Positions 9,277-19,346 of a stretch of DNA of 64,000 bases are shown one piece after another. The notes below the pieces were generated by a model, which made no database searches, was not told the DNA's origin, and worked only from the letters and a program-made list of their open reading frames with translations. A program made the translations under genes and the position numbers. How positions within the stretch are numbered: position 1 is the stretch's first letter; each line of letters begins with the position of its first letter. This DNA is from Alphaproteobacteria bacterium (GTDB lineage Bacteria > Pseudomonadota > Alphaproteobacteria > TMED109). The stretch is taken from positions 124,001 to 188,000 of the forward strand of contig JAURCJ010000001.1 in assembly GCA_030828505.1 (NCBI GenBank), read 5' to 3'.

Positions 9277-9999
9277 TCAGTCAACTTGTTTATACTTCAA
9301 ACTAACTCTATCGAGTATTCTTAAGTCTATAAAAGTTAAATTATTATAATCTATATTATTATCTAATTTATATAAAGCATCCAAAGAATTTATTGCATTA
9401 TTATTAGGTAATTTTATAAAAAATCCTTGTTTTAAGTATATATTCCATCTTCTTGAATCTATCCTTTCTATTTTAGAAATTTCAAGATTAAAAGACCGTA
9501 ATTTTTTTATAATTAAAGGAAGTTCATTTATTTTTAATAATGCATCTTTTCCATATAAATTGAATAAATTTTTAAATTCATTTTCTTCAATTTGTTTAAA
9601 CTTAACACCATTTTTATTAATTAAAAAAATTGCTTCAGTTTCGTCTATATACCTTCCAAAAGGATTATATTCATATATTTCTATCTCTAATTGCCCTAAA
9701 GAAAGCAGATAAACACTACTATTTTTTATCCATGGTAATTTATTTAAATCTTGTCTTATATTTTGTAAATTTATATTTATAAGTGGCTGACCAATAGATA
9801 TATTTATAGCATCTATAATATCAGACTTACTTGCATTAATTCTACCTGATAAAAATACCTCCTTTAAAACATTATCTGTATATAAAGAGAATTTTATTAA
9901 TGCCTTATCATATATATCGAAAATAAATTCTTTTTTAAATGAAATAAGTAATGATCCTAATATTAGAGAAACAAATACTATTATTTTTAAAATTTGCAT
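9277..9999 (-). CDS. ftsQ: Cell division protein FtsQ
   Basis: FtsQ is a bitopic inner-membrane protein that links early and late divisome proteins through FtsB/FtsL. The 240-residue protein has a short cytoplasmic start, one membrane segment at about residues 3-22, a POTRA domain at about 46-115 (with IDAINISIGQPL and the LPWIKNSSV segment), and a beta domain. The start overlaps the ddl stop by one base (TAATG), which suggests translational coupling. The cytoplasmic tail is much shorter than in many relatives. Identity rests on domain layout and position between ddl and ftsA. Confidence 0.9.
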   Translation of the reverse strand: MQILKIIVFVSLILGSLLISFKKEFIFDIYDKALIKFSLYTDNVLKEVFLSGRINASKSDIIDAINISIGQPLININLQNIRQDLNKLPWIKNSSVYLLSLGQLEIEIYEYNPFGRYIDETEAIFLINKNGVKFKQIEENEFKNLFNLYGKDALLKINELPLIIKKLRSFNLEISKIERIDSRRWNIYLKQGFFIKLPNNNAINSLDALYKLDNNIDYNNLTFIDLRILDRVSLKYKQVD

Positions 10000-10880
10000 T
10001 AAACTAGAGCATCTTCAATAATTTTAGTGATTAAATTATCAAAGCTTAGTTCATTATTTTTTGCAATTTTAGGAACTAATGAATGTTTAGTTAGGCCTGG
10101 CAGTGTATTTATTTCTAACATAACTGGCTTTAAAGATTCTTCCTTAGGCACTATAAAATCTGATCGAGTAACCCCTTTACAACCTAGAGTAATATGAGCA
10201 GATAAAGCAAAATTTTCCAATAAATATTTCTGTTTTTGACTTAAATCCTCTGGTATAACATACTCTGTCTTACTACTCTCATACTTAGATTTGTAGTCAT
10301 AAAAATTTTCTTCAAATTTAATCTCTATCATGCCTAAAACTTTATTATTTAAAACTGCGACTGCGACTTCTTTTCCCTCAATATAATCTTCAACTAAAAA
10401 TTTTCGGTCATTAAATTTAAGTTCATTTAAAAGCGTTTGTTTATAAATAATATTCACTCCTAAACTTGATCCTCCATCTATAGGTTTAATAATAAAAGGT
10501 CTTTTAAAAGGTTCTTTATTTTTTAACTCATAAATATTACTGACAATACTTTCAGCAATATTTATATTAACTGATTCAAATACTTTTTTAGCAAGTGCTT
10601 TATTCATTGCTACTGAGGAAGGTAAAACAGGAGATCCAGTATAAGGAATATTTTTAAACTCACAAATACTTTGTATTACTCCATTCTCTCCAATTCCACC
10701 ATGTAATGCATTAAAAACTAAATCAAAATTATCTAATGATAAATTTAAAAATTCATTTTTAGAGATATCTATTTTAGTTACTTTATGCCCAATTCGTAAT
10801 AAAGAATCTTTTACTTCATTTCCAGACATTAAAGAAACTTCTCTTTCCGTATACCCTCCTGAAAGTAATAATATATTCAA
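9999..10880 (-). CDS. ddl: D-alanine--D-alanine ligase
   Basis: Ddl joins two D-alanines with ATP to give the dipeptide used by MurF. The 293-residue ATP-grasp enzyme shows the N-terminal LLLSGGYTEREVSLMSG (here GGYTERE instead of the more usual GGxSxEREVS), the ALHGGIGENG loop, the GGSSLGVNI phosphate loop, and the C-terminal LEINTLPGLTKHSLVP motif with metal-binding Glu and Asn. It lies between murB (9-base gap) and ftsQ (1-base overlap), the standard dcw position. It is slightly shorter than E. coli DdlB (306 residues), with no key residue missing. Confidence 0.95.
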   Translation of the reverse strand: MNILLLSGGYTEREVSLMSGNEVKDSLLRIGHKVTKIDISKNEFLNLSLDNFDLVFNALHGGIGENGVIQSICEFKNIPYTGSPVLPSSVAMNKALAKKVFESVNINIAESIVSNIYELKNKEPFKRPFIIKPIDGGSSLGVNIIYKQTLLNELKFNDRKFLVEDYIEGKEVAVAVLNNKVLGMIEIKFEENFYDYKSKYESSKTEYVIPEDLSQKQKYLLENFALSAHITLGCKGVTRSDFIVPKEESLKPVMLEINTLPGLTKHSLVPKIAKNNELSFDNLITKIIEDALV

Positions 10881-10889
10881 ATTATACTC

Positions 10890-11786
10890 CTATTTATTTG
10901 AAAACCCTATTTTCAATATTTCCCATTCAAGTTTTATTCCAGAATTTTTATAAACTCTACTTTTAACAATATTACCTAATGATTCAATATCATTTGCTGT
11001 AGCATTATTATAATTAATAATAAAATTAGTATGCATTTCGGATACCTTTGCTCCTCCTAAAGATAAACCTCTACACCCAGCTTCCTCTATGAGCTTCCAC
11101 GCTTTATAGCCACTAGGGTTTTTAAAAGTAGAGCCTCCTGTTAGTTTATTAATAGGCTGAGTTTTTTTTCTTTGTTGTTTAAGATCTAAAATATTTTTTT
11201 TATCTTTATTTTCAGAAGAATATCTAAATTTAGCAGAAAGAATAATAGATTCATCATTAATTGATGTTTTTCTATAAGTCATATCTAATTTATTGCGCTT
11301 AATATTATTTAAACCTTTAGTCCTATCTAAAATTTTTACTTCATATAAAATATCAGACATATCTTTACCATAACATCCAGAATTCATTTTTATACTTCCT
11401 CCAATTGTACCTGGAATACCTGAGAGAAATTCATAACCATAAAAATTATTATTTTTAGCATATCTAGCAAATTTCATATTTAATAAAGATGCTCCTACTT
11501 CTATATAATTTTTATAAATTTTTATTTTACTAAAATTATCATTTAGTTTAATTCCTATACCTTTTACTCCTCCATCTCTAATTAAAGTATTGGATAATGC
11601 CCCAATTATAAATATAGGAATTCTATCACATAGGTTTTCAATAAAGTGAACTAAATCTAATTCATCCTCAGGCTCAAAAAGTAACTCAAAAGGGCCTCCT
11701 ACTTTAAACCATGAAGAAGAAGAAATATCCGCATTAGGAATTAAATTTCCTCTTACTTTTGGAATTTTTTTTAACGATAATGACAT
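10890..11786 (-). CDS. murB: UDP-N-acetylenolpyruvoylglucosamine reductase MurB
   Basis: MurB is the FAD/NADPH enzyme that reduces UDP-GlcNAc-enolpyruvate to UDP-MurNAc. The 298-residue protein has the FAD-binding region with GALSNTLIRDGG, the SGIPGTIGGSIKMNSGCYG motif, the catalytic-serine motif GGSTFKNP, and the C-terminal segment with SEMHTNFIIN. The absence of the extra C-terminal domain of E. coli MurB fits the shorter type II enzymes common outside gammaproteobacteria. It is 13 bases after murC and 9 before ddl. Confidence 0.96.
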   Translation of the reverse strand: MSLSLKKIPKVRGNLIPNADISSSSWFKVGGPFELLFEPEDELDLVHFIENLCDRIPIFIIGALSNTLIRDGGVKGIGIKLNDNFSKIKIYKNYIEVGASLLNMKFARYAKNNNFYGYEFLSGIPGTIGGSIKMNSGCYGKDMSDILYEVKILDRTKGLNNIKRNKLDMTYRKTSINDESIILSAKFRYSSENKDKKNILDLKQQRKKTQPINKLTGGSTFKNPSGYKAWKLIEEAGCRGLSLGGAKVSEMHTNFIINYNNATANDIESLGNIVKSRVYKNSGIKLEWEILKIGFSNK

Positions 11787-11799
11787 AAAGTAATCATTT

Positions 11800-13233
11800 C
11801 TATAATTTATTTTTAATTAATTTTAGCATGGACTTTTGCATACTTCTTGCTTTTTTAGAAATAGACCCTGCTCCTAAAAAAATTATAAAATCATTGTTTA
11901 AGGCTATTTTACTTAATTCATTTTCCATATAATTTTCATCTTTAAAATAATACACATTTTTATGACCAATTTTTCTTATAGAACTAACAATTATTTTTTC
12001 ATTTATTTCCTTAATTTTTTTTTCTCCTGCACTGTAAATCTTTGTTACATAAAGAAAATCTGCATCTGAAAAAGAATTTATAAAGTCATCATATAAATCA
12101 ATTATTCTTGAATAACGGTGGGGTTCAAAAACAACTATTAATTTACCTCTACATAATAACTTTGCTGCCTTTAAAGTATTTTTAATCTCAGTAGGATGGT
12201 GTGCATAATCATCTATAATTTTTATATTATTGACCGAACCTACAAAACTAAATCTTCTTTCAACTCCTTTAAAATTTAAGAGCGAATTTTTAATAACTTG
12301 TTCTTTTATACCTAATTCTAATGCCACCGAAATTGCTGCTAAAGCATTTCTTATATTATGCTCTCCAGGCAATGAAATTGCTATATTTTTAATAAACCTT
12401 TTTTTTGATAAATGGCTTTTATTAACTGTAATGTCAAAATAAGTAATATAATCTATAATTTTTATATTAGATACCGTAAGATCAGCTTTTTTATTGAAAC
12501 CATATGTTATTACCTTTCTATATTTAATATCTTTGCATAAATTTTCTGCATCAGGAGAATCTATACATATAAATGCAACGCCATAAAAAGGAATATTTTC
12601 TACAAAATTTCTAAAAGCTCTATTTAAATTGTCAAAAGTTTTATAAAAATCAATATGCTCTCTATCAATATTAGTAATGACCACATATGTGGATGGCAAC
12701 TTAATAAAAGTACCGTCACTTTCATCAGCTTCTACAACCATCCAATCACTTTTCCCTAATCTTGCATTAGTTCCATATGCTTCAATTATCCCTCCATTAA
12801 CAACAGTAGGGTCAAACTTTGCTCCTTCTAATAATGAGCTTATAAGAGAAGTTGTAGTAGTTTTCCCATGAGAGCCACCTACAGAAATTGATTTCTTAAA
12901 TCTCATTAATTCGGCCAACATATCTGCTCTTCGCACTATTGGTATTTTATTTAATGCACCTGCAACTAACTCGATATTATCCTCTTTAATTGCTGAGGAT
13001 ATAACTATAATACTTACATCATTTATATTTTTTGCTTTTTGACCAATAAAAATTTTTATACCTATCTTTTTTAAGCGATCTACGTTAGAGCTTTTAGTGA
13101 TATCACTGCCACTAATTTTATAACCTAAATTAAATAATATCTCTGCAATACCACTCATTCCAATACCACCTATGCCTATAAAATGAATAATACCGATATC
13201 CTTTGAAAAATTTTTCATTCTAATTTTTTCCAT
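11800..13233 (-). CDS. murC: UDP-N-acetylmuramate--L-alanine ligase MurC
   Basis: MurC adds L-alanine to UDP-MurNAc with ATP in the cytoplasm. The 477 residues start with a nucleotide-binding fold (FIGIGGIGMSGIAE) and contain the Mur-ligase P-loop GSHGKTTTT, the DESDGTF motif and the ADDYAHHP-like IDDYAHHPTEI motif. The reading frame begins inside the end of murG (14-base overlap). A second ATG six codons in, just past the murG stop, is an equally good start. No anomaly is seen. Confidence 0.96.
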   Translation of the reverse strand: MEKIRMKNFSKDIGIIHFIGIGGIGMSGIAEILFNLGYKISGSDITKSSNVDRLKKIGIKIFIGQKAKNINDVSIIVISSAIKEDNIELVAGALNKIPIVRRADMLAELMRFKKSISVGGSHGKTTTTSLISSLLEGAKFDPTVVNGGIIEAYGTNARLGKSDWMVVEADESDGTFIKLPSTYVVITNIDREHIDFYKTFDNLNRAFRNFVENIPFYGVAFICIDSPDAENLCKDIKYRKVITYGFNKKADLTVSNIKIIDYITYFDITVNKSHLSKKRFIKNIAISLPGEHNIRNALAAISVALELGIKEQVIKNSLLNFKGVERRFSFVGSVNNIKIIDDYAHHPTEIKNTLKAAKLLCRGKLIVVFEPHRYSRIIDLYDDFINSFSDADFLYVTKIYSAGEKKIKEINEKIIVSSIRKIGHKNVYYFKDENYMENELSKIALNNDFIIFLGAGSISKKARSMQKSMLKLIKNKL

Positions 13234-14326
13234 TTAAAATATTTAAAGCTAATTTAACTAATTTATTACTGCTGCCTAGCATTGCGCTTTCTTTAGCTTT
13301 TTTTGACATATTATATAAAGATTGAGTATTAAAAATAATACTTTTAAGCTTATACATAAGCTCATCAATATTATCTAACTCAGCTTCACTTATAATACAT
13401 CCTGCTCCGATTTTATCTAATATTAAAGCATTCCTCATTTGATGATTATCTGCAGATATCTCTAATGGCACCATTATTGATGGTCTTCCCGAAATTAAAT
13501 TTTCTGCCAATGTACCTGCTCCACTTCTACAAATAATTAAATGACACCAATTCAAACTTTCAGGAATATTTTCAATATATATTTCTAATTTAAATTTAAT
13601 AGAGTTTTGATCATATAATTTTTCTAAGTAAGAATAATTTTCTTTTCTTACTTGTTGTAATATAGATATTTTTTTTTGCAAATTTTTTGGAAGTATACAT
13701 AAAGCTTTAGCAATCTTAGTCGCCATTACTTCAGCGCCTAAACTTCCTCCTGTGATTAAAATATTAATTAATTCTTCTTGTTTAATCATATAATTTTTTT
13801 TACTTATATTCTCTATTTCTTTTCTAACTGGCATACCAACAACACTATATTTATAGTGTTCACTATTATCTAAGTAAGGAAAAAAAGTTGTTAAATGATT
13901 AGCATATCTATATAAAAATTTATTAGCCTTTCCTAAAACAGAATTACCTTCATGCAATATAATTGGAATACTAAAAATTTTAGACATTATTACTGGAGCA
14001 ACGGTAATTCCTCCTCCAAAACCATAACTTAAAACTGGTTTATATTTTATTATAAAACATAATGATTGAAAAATTGCATACAAAAATAAACACATAGAAA
14101 TTAAATTTTTGAAGATATTTTTTTTATATATTCCCCTACCCTTAATACATAAAAGTTTAAAATTTTTGTTTTTAAAATTATTATAAACAAAATTAAACAT
14201 TCTAAAATCTGTAATAAAAACTACATTAAAATTATATTTAATAAGTTCTCTACTAAGTTGAATAGCTGGAAGAGCATGCCCGGCAGTCCCTCCTCCTATA
14301 ATAAATATATTTTTAATATCTTTCAT
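13220..14326 (-). CDS. murG: Lipid II synthase MurG
   Basis: MurG is the peripheral-membrane glycosyltransferase that adds GlcNAc to lipid I to form lipid II. The 368-residue GT28 protein opens with IIGGGTAGHALPA, the glycine-rich acceptor-side loop. It carries the C-terminal UDP-GlcNAc loop ICRSGAGTLAEN, followed by the PSIMVPLEISADNHQ segment. It overlaps ftsW by 14 bases upstream and murC by 14 bases downstream, so the three genes are probably translationally coupled. Confidence 0.96.
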   Translation of the reverse strand: MKDIKNIFIIGGGTAGHALPAIQLSRELIKYNFNVVFITDFRMFNFVYNNFKNKNFKLLCIKGRGIYKKNIFKNLISMCLFLYAIFQSLCFIIKYKPVLSYGFGGGITVAPVIMSKIFSIPIILHEGNSVLGKANKFLYRYANHLTTFFPYLDNSEHYKYSVVGMPVRKEIENISKKNYMIKQEELINILITGGSLGAEVMATKIAKALCILPKNLQKKISILQQVRKENYSYLEKLYDQNSIKFKLEIYIENIPESLNWCHLIICRSGAGTLAENLISGRPSIMVPLEISADNHQMRNALILDKIGAGCIISEAELDNIDELMYKLKSIIFNTQSLYNMSKKAKESAMLGSSNKLVKLALNILNGKN

Positions 14327-15458
14327 ATTTTTGCCTACTATAGTCTTTTTTTGTCAAAGCCAGTACTATACCCATACTTATAGAAATTGATAATAAAGAA
14401 GAGCCACCATAACTAATAAACGGAAAAGTTATTCCTGTGGTAGGTACAATTCCTAAAGTAACAGAAACATTAAGTAATACTTGTATGCCAAATAATATTA
14501 ATAAACCTCCCACGGCTAACAGAGAAAATAAATTATTTTTTACATATACTCTAATTAACCCTCTTATTACTATAGAACATGACAATAATAATATTAAAAT
14601 ACAAAATATAGCTCCAAATTCTTCTGCTATCACAGGAAATATAAAATCTGTGTGTGCGTCAGATATCTTATTTTTAATGACTCCATCGCCTGGGCCATTT
14701 CCTAACAAACCTCCTGATTCATATGCTGTAAAAGAATTATTTATCTGATCAGAGCTATCACAGGGTGAATTTAAAAAACAATCAATTCTTCTTTTAACAT
14801 GTGGAAATATGTAATAACCGATTGAGATTCCTAAACCTAATAAACTAAATAATAGTAAAAACCATCTTAATAATATACCGGCTAAAAATAGTTGCCCTGA
14901 CCAGATAAGAATTATTATTACAGACATACCTAAATCTGGTTGTTCAAGCAAAAACAAGAGAATAGAAAATAGTAATATTAAAGAAAAATGTAATCTACTT
15001 ATAAATTTAGGAACAAATTTAATAGGCTTGTATTGATTAGAAATAAGATAGGCAGTAATAATAATAAAAAAAGGTTTTATAAATTCTGAAGGTTGCATAG
15101 AAAAACCTCCAACTATTAACCATCTACTTGCTCCTTTGATATCTGGCCCCATCAACATTACAAAAATTAATAATATAAGGCATAAAATAAAGCCTATTAT
15201 ACTTAATCTAATAATACCTTTGCTAGATAAAAATGTTGCAAATATCATAGCAGTAATAGATATAAATAAATAATACATATGATGAATGAAAAAGTGTAAT
15301 TCAGGTAAATTATTTCTTAAAGCTACCGATGATCCTGCAGCTAATACCATAATTGAACCTATAATTGCTAATATTAGAATTTGAATTAAATTCCAATGGT
15401 CTATAGTCCACCACCATCTTGATAAAAAACTTTTATCATTTCTAGCTATAAAAAACAT
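14313..15458 (-). CDS. ftsW: Septal peptidoglycan glycosyltransferase FtsW
   Basis: FtsW is the SEDS-family polymerase that works with FtsI to build septal peptidoglycan from lipid II. The 381 residues hold about ten hydrophobic segments. Family motifs include QPSEFIKPFFIII, the GNGPGDGVIK loop, HTDFIFPVIAEEFG and the C-terminal PTTGITFPFISYGGSS. It lies between murD (9-base gap) and murG (overlap), the canonical site that separates it from the elongation paralogue RodA. Confidence 0.96.
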   Translation of the reverse strand: MFFIARNDKSFLSRWWWTIDHWNLIQILILAIIGSIMVLAAGSSVALRNNLPELHFFIHHMYYLFISITAMIFATFLSSKGIIRLSIIGFILCLILLIFVMLMGPDIKGASRWLIVGGFSMQPSEFIKPFFIIITAYLISNQYKPIKFVPKFISRLHFSLILLFSILLFLLEQPDLGMSVIIILIWSGQLFLAGILLRWFLLLFSLLGLGISIGYYIFPHVKRRIDCFLNSPCDSSDQINNSFTAYESGGLLGNGPGDGVIKNKISDAHTDFIFPVIAEEFGAIFCILILLLSCSIVIRGLIRVYVKNNLFSLLAVGGLLILFGIQVLLNVSVTLGIVPTTGITFPFISYGGSSLLSISISMGIVLALTKKDYSRQKYERY

Positions 15459-15467
15459 ACTAACCTT

Positions 15468-16832
15468 TTAATTTAAGTATTTATTAACCTCATTAGAAAA
15501 ATAAATTCCTCTTTCTTCATAATTTAAAAATTGATCATATGATGCGCATGCCGGAGAAAATAAAATAGTTGAATTTTCTCGTATATTTTTAGAATAATTT
15601 ATTGCATATTTTACTGCATTTTTTATATTTTTAGCATTTTTACAATAAAAATGATCTCCAAAATAACTTATAAATTCATCTGCAGATTCTCCTATGAAGT
15701 AAGCTGCCTTTATAGAGCTTATATTATCTTTTAAATAAGAAAATTTATCATCTTTTCTTATCCCACCTGCAATCCATATAATATTCTCAAAACAATTTAA
15801 AGCAACTTTGCAGGATACTAAATTAGTAGCTTTCGAGTCATTAACTATTTTTAATTTTGAATCTTTATAAACTAACTCAAGTCTATGTCTAAGTCCCTTA
15901 AAAGAAGGTAAATATTTTATAATCTGCTTATTAGTCACTCCATAATGCTTAACACTTGCTATAGAAAGTAAAATATTTTCAACGTTATGTTGCCCAATCA
16001 AAAATGTTAATTTTTTTATATCTGCAATTAAAACATTTCTATTGTCTAAATTATCAAATACCTTACCTTCTTTAAAATATATAGTATTTTTCAATTTTTT
16101 ATTTAAAGATATTTGTATAATATTAGGCTTAACTTTACGGTTTTTAATTCGGTTACATACTTTTAAAGCATCTTCACTATCTATATTTATTATTGCAATA
16201 TCGTTGGAGTCTTGTTTACTAAATAAATTTTCTTTTGCACTTATATAATCTTCATAACTACCATGCCAATCAATATGGTCAGGAGAAATATTAGTCAATA
16301 TTGACATATTAGGCTTTATATTTTTTATACTATTTAGCTGAAATGAAGAAGCCTCTATTATGAAAATATTTGACTTTAATCCAGATTTTAAGTTTAGAAC
16401 TGGAACTCCTATATTACCTCCAACAGTAGAATTTATTTTTGCTGAAGTTAGTAAGTGATGAATTAAAGCTGTGACAGTAGATTTTCCATTTGAACCAGTA
16501 ATAAAAATAAATTTATTATTATTCTTGGATTCTTTTTGCCAAAAAATATCTAAGTCTCCAATAATATTTATATCATACTTTTTAGCTAATTTTAAAATTT
16601 TATGATTAGGTTTTATACCTGGACTTACAAATAATAATTCAACTTGTTTTAAGTTTTTAGTAAGATTTAAATCTAATACCTCAATCTCATTTAAGATAAT
16701 ATTGTTTCTTTTTTCTTTTGTATCATCCCAAGCTATTATTTTTTTAGAATTACTTCTAAAAAAATTTATTGCAGATATGCCAGTTAAACCTAAACCTATT
16801 ATTCCAATATTTTTATTTTTAAAATTATACAT
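15468..16832 (-). CDS. murD: UDP-N-acetylmuramoylalanine--D-glutamate ligase MurD
   Basis: MurD adds D-glutamate to UDP-MurNAc-L-Ala. The 454-residue protein begins with a dinucleotide-like fold (IGIIGLGLTG), then the Mur-ligase P-loop ITGSNGKSTVT near residue 112. Next come the NISPDHIDWH segment, the conserved NDSKATN motif near residue 320, and the ending SPACASYDQFLNYEERG typical of MurD. It follows mraY with only one base between them. Confidence 0.96.
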   Translation of the reverse strand: MYNFKNKNIGIIGLGLTGISAINFFRSNSKKIIAWDDTKEKRNNIILNEIEVLDLNLTKNLKQVELLFVSPGIKPNHKILKLAKKYDINIIGDLDIFWQKESKNNNKFIFITGSNGKSTVTALIHHLLTSAKINSTVGGNIGVPVLNLKSGLKSNIFIIEASSFQLNSIKNIKPNMSILTNISPDHIDWHGSYEDYISAKENLFSKQDSNDIAIINIDSEDALKVCNRIKNRKVKPNIIQISLNKKLKNTIYFKEGKVFDNLDNRNVLIADIKKLTFLIGQHNVENILLSIASVKHYGVTNKQIIKYLPSFKGLRHRLELVYKDSKLKIVNDSKATNLVSCKVALNCFENIIWIAGGIRKDDKFSYLKDNISSIKAAYFIGESADEFISYFGDHFYCKNAKNIKNAVKYAINYSKNIRENSTILFSPACASYDQFLNYEERGIYFSNEVNKYLN

Positions 16833-16833
16833 A

Positions 16834-17925
16834 TTATCTTAATTTTAAAGTTGCTAAACCTATTAGCGCAAGTATTACAGCTATAATCCAAAACCTAATT
16901 ACTATTGTAGACTCTGACCATCCTTTTTTTTCAAAATGATGATGTAATGGCGCCATTTTAAAAATTCTTTTACCTGTTAACTTAAAAGATAATACTTGCA
17001 CTATAACTGAAGCTGCTTCTAAGACAAATAATCCTCCAACAATAGCAAGCACTATTTCATGTTTAATTATTACACTTATAATTCCTAGAGCTGCTCCAGC
17101 TGATAAAGAACCTGTGTCTCCCATGAATACACTTGCTGGAGGAGCGTTAAACCAGAGAAATCCTATTCCGGCACCTACAAAGCTGGCACATAAAATTATT
17201 AATTCTCCACTACCTTCAATATAAAAGAGGTTCAAATAATTAGAAAATATACTATTGCCCGCTAAATAAGCTATAATTCCAAAAACTCCTGCTACTATGA
17301 TTATAGGAACGACAGCTAATCCATCTAGCCCATCCGTCAAATTGACTGCGTTAGAAGACCCAACAACTACTATAATAGAAAAAATGCACCATATTACAAA
17401 ACCTAAATATAAAGTAGTGTCTTTTAGAAAAGGAAAGGCTAACATTCCTTTTAAAGAAATATCTGAAATAAAATAAACCCAAATTAACGCTACAATAGTT
17501 ATTAGAATCTGAAATATAAGTTTTAATTTACCAGATAACCCTTTATGGTTTTTCTTCAAAACCTTTAAATAATCATCAATAAAACCAATTAAACCAAAAC
17601 CAAATGTAATATATAAAACTATCCAAATGTACAAATTTGAAAGATCTGCCCATAATAAAGTAGATGTTATTAAGGCTCCTAATATGATTACACCCCCCAT
17701 TGTAGGAGTACCTCTTTTCATCTCAAGATGCCACTTTGGACCATCAGTTCTTATTGGCTGACCTTCTTTTTGATGGAACTTCAGCCAATTAATTATTTTA
17801 GGCGCAAATAGGAACACTATTGATAATGAAGTTATCAAAGCTATTCCGCTTCTAAAGGATAAATATCTAACTATATTTAAAAAACTGTAATCTTCTATTA
17901 ATGAAGTTAATAAGTAATATAACAA
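16834..17925 (-). CDS. mraY: Phospho-N-acetylmuramoyl-pentapeptide transferase MraY
   Basis: MraY transfers phospho-MurNAc-pentapeptide to undecaprenyl phosphate, giving lipid I in the inner membrane. The 363-residue polytopic protein contains the hallmark motifs [28 protein letters not shown] and the histidine loop [15 protein letters not shown]. About ten membrane segments are evident. It is packed between murF and murD with one-base gaps. No anomaly is seen. Confidence 0.97.
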   Translation of the reverse strand: MLYYLLTSLIEDYSFLNIVRYLSFRSGIALITSLSIVFLFAPKIINWLKFHQKEGQPIRTDGPKWHLEMKRGTPTMGGVIILGALITSTLLWADLSNLYIWIVLYITFGFGLIGFIDDYLKVLKKNHKGLSGKLKLIFQILITIVALIWVYFISDISLKGMLAFPFLKDTTLYLGFVIWCIFSIIVVVGSSNAVNLTDGLDGLAVVPIIIVAGVFGIIAYLAGNSIFSNYLNLFYIEGSGELIILCASFVGAGIGFLWFNAPPASVFMGDTGSLSAGAALGIISVIIKHEIVLAIVGGLFVLEAASVIVQVLSFKLTGKRIFKMAPLHHHFEKKGWSESTIVIRFWIIAVILALIGLATLKLR

Positions 17926-17926
17926 T

Positions 17927-19342
17927 TTATTTACCTTTATATTGAGAAATTAGCTTTTTTACAATTTTTTCCATTTTCATATGTCTAGACCCTTTAACCA
18001 AAATACAATCTTTTGGTCGTATCAAATTAATTATTTTATCTTCTCCATACTTAGACAGATTTTCTAACCAAATACAATTAATAACGTTAATACATAACTT
18101 ATATAATTTTTTTGTCTTATTTCCCACGAAAACAACTAAACTTACATTATATCTAATTAAATAATTATATAACTCTTGATGTAATTTTTCAGAAAAAGAA
18201 CCTAACTCACCCATTTCACCAAAGATTAATACCTTTCTATTATTTTTTGCAATTTCATTAAAAGAATCAAGTGAAGCAATCATAGAACTTAAGTTTGCAT
18301 TATATGTATCATCTATTAAAATAGTTTTTTTTTCTTTTATTACTAATTTATATTTTGTTCCTCTTCCAGAAGGAAGGCTGGCCTTTGTTAGGTTTTTTAG
18401 CCCTTTTTTAATATTACAATCAGAGATCAATAAACTTCCTATTACTGCTAAAGAGTTTATTGCTTGATGTTGACCATCGAGAGATATATTGTAATTATAT
18501 ACCTTTCCAGAAACTTCGGCGGTAATTTTTTGTCCATTATTAGAAGGATTTCTACATAGTAAACGTATGTCTGCGTTTTTATTTATTCCGTATGTTAAAA
18601 TATTTTTTTTATTAAACTTTTTGATATATTTTTTTATTTCATCTAAGTAATTATCATTATGAATAAGTATATGCCCATTACTTTTTAATCCATCAAATAT
18701 TTCTGCTTTTGCTCTTATAATATCATTTATAGAATTAAAATTTCCTATATGAGCTTCAGATATATTAGTAATAATTGCTATATCAGGTTGCACTAATTTA
18801 CTTAAAAAACTGATTTCATTAAAATTATTCATTCCTATTTCAAAAATGCCATAATTTGTATTTCTTGGCATATTTGCTAATGAAAATGGAACTCCTACTT
18901 GATTATTGTAACTTCCAGGATTAATAAATGTAGTACCTAAAGATGAAAACGCTTGACCTATCATTTCCTTTGTAGAAGTTTTTCCTGAACTTCCTGTAAT
19001 AGCTATTATTTTTTTTGAATTATGAATACGCTTTCTAGATTTTTTTGCTAAAATAAGTAAACTTTTATAGATATCATTGACTTGAATTACATTTAATTTT
19101 TTTTCATATACTTTATATGGCTTTCCTACGATTATGGATTTGGCTCCAGCATTAATTGCCTCTGGAATAAAATCATGTCCATCAAATTTAGTACCTGGCA
19201 TTGCGAGAAACATATTACCTGGCTTAACTTTTCTACTATCAATCTCTATTGCATTACATTGCCAATCATTTACTATTGCTTGATTAAAAATATTAGAAAT
19301 TTCATCAACACTCCATAAATTTTTATCTATTTTAAAGACCAA
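17927..19342 (-). CDS. murF: UDP-N-acetylmuramoyl-tripeptide--D-Ala-D-Ala ligase MurF
   Basis: MurF adds the D-Ala-D-Ala dipeptide made by Ddl to complete the pentapeptide precursor. The P-loop [13 protein letters not shown], the MN-rich segment [14 protein letters not shown], the ISEAHIGNF motif and the [11 protein letters not shown] motif identify the family. The start chosen is a TTG preceded at about 8 bases by GAGGA. An upstream in-frame TTG at 19360 would add six residues and overlap murE by 14 bases, but has no visible ribosome site. It is followed after one base by mraY. Confidence 0.94.
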   Translation of the reverse strand: MVFKIDKNLWSVDEISNIFNQAIVNDWQCNAIEIDSRKVKPGNMFLAMPGTKFDGHDFIPEAINAGAKSIIVGKPYKVYEKKLNVIQVNDIYKSLLILAKKSRKRIHNSKKIIAITGSSGKTSTKEMIGQAFSSLGTTFINPGSYNNQVGVPFSLANMPRNTNYGIFEIGMNNFNEISFLSKLVQPDIAIITNISEAHIGNFNSINDIIRAKAEIFDGLKSNGHILIHNDNYLDEIKKYIKKFNKKNILTYGINKNADIRLLCRNPSNNGQKITAEVSGKVYNYNISLDGQHQAINSLAVIGSLLISDCNIKKGLKNLTKASLPSGRGTKYKLVIKEKKTILIDDTYNANLSSMIASLDSFNEIAKNNRKVLIFGEMGELGSFSEKLHQELYNYLIRYNVSLVVFVGNKTKKLYKLCINVINCIWLENLSKYGEDKIINLIRPKDCILVKGSRHMKMEKIVKKLISQYKGK

Positions 19343-19346
19343 GACA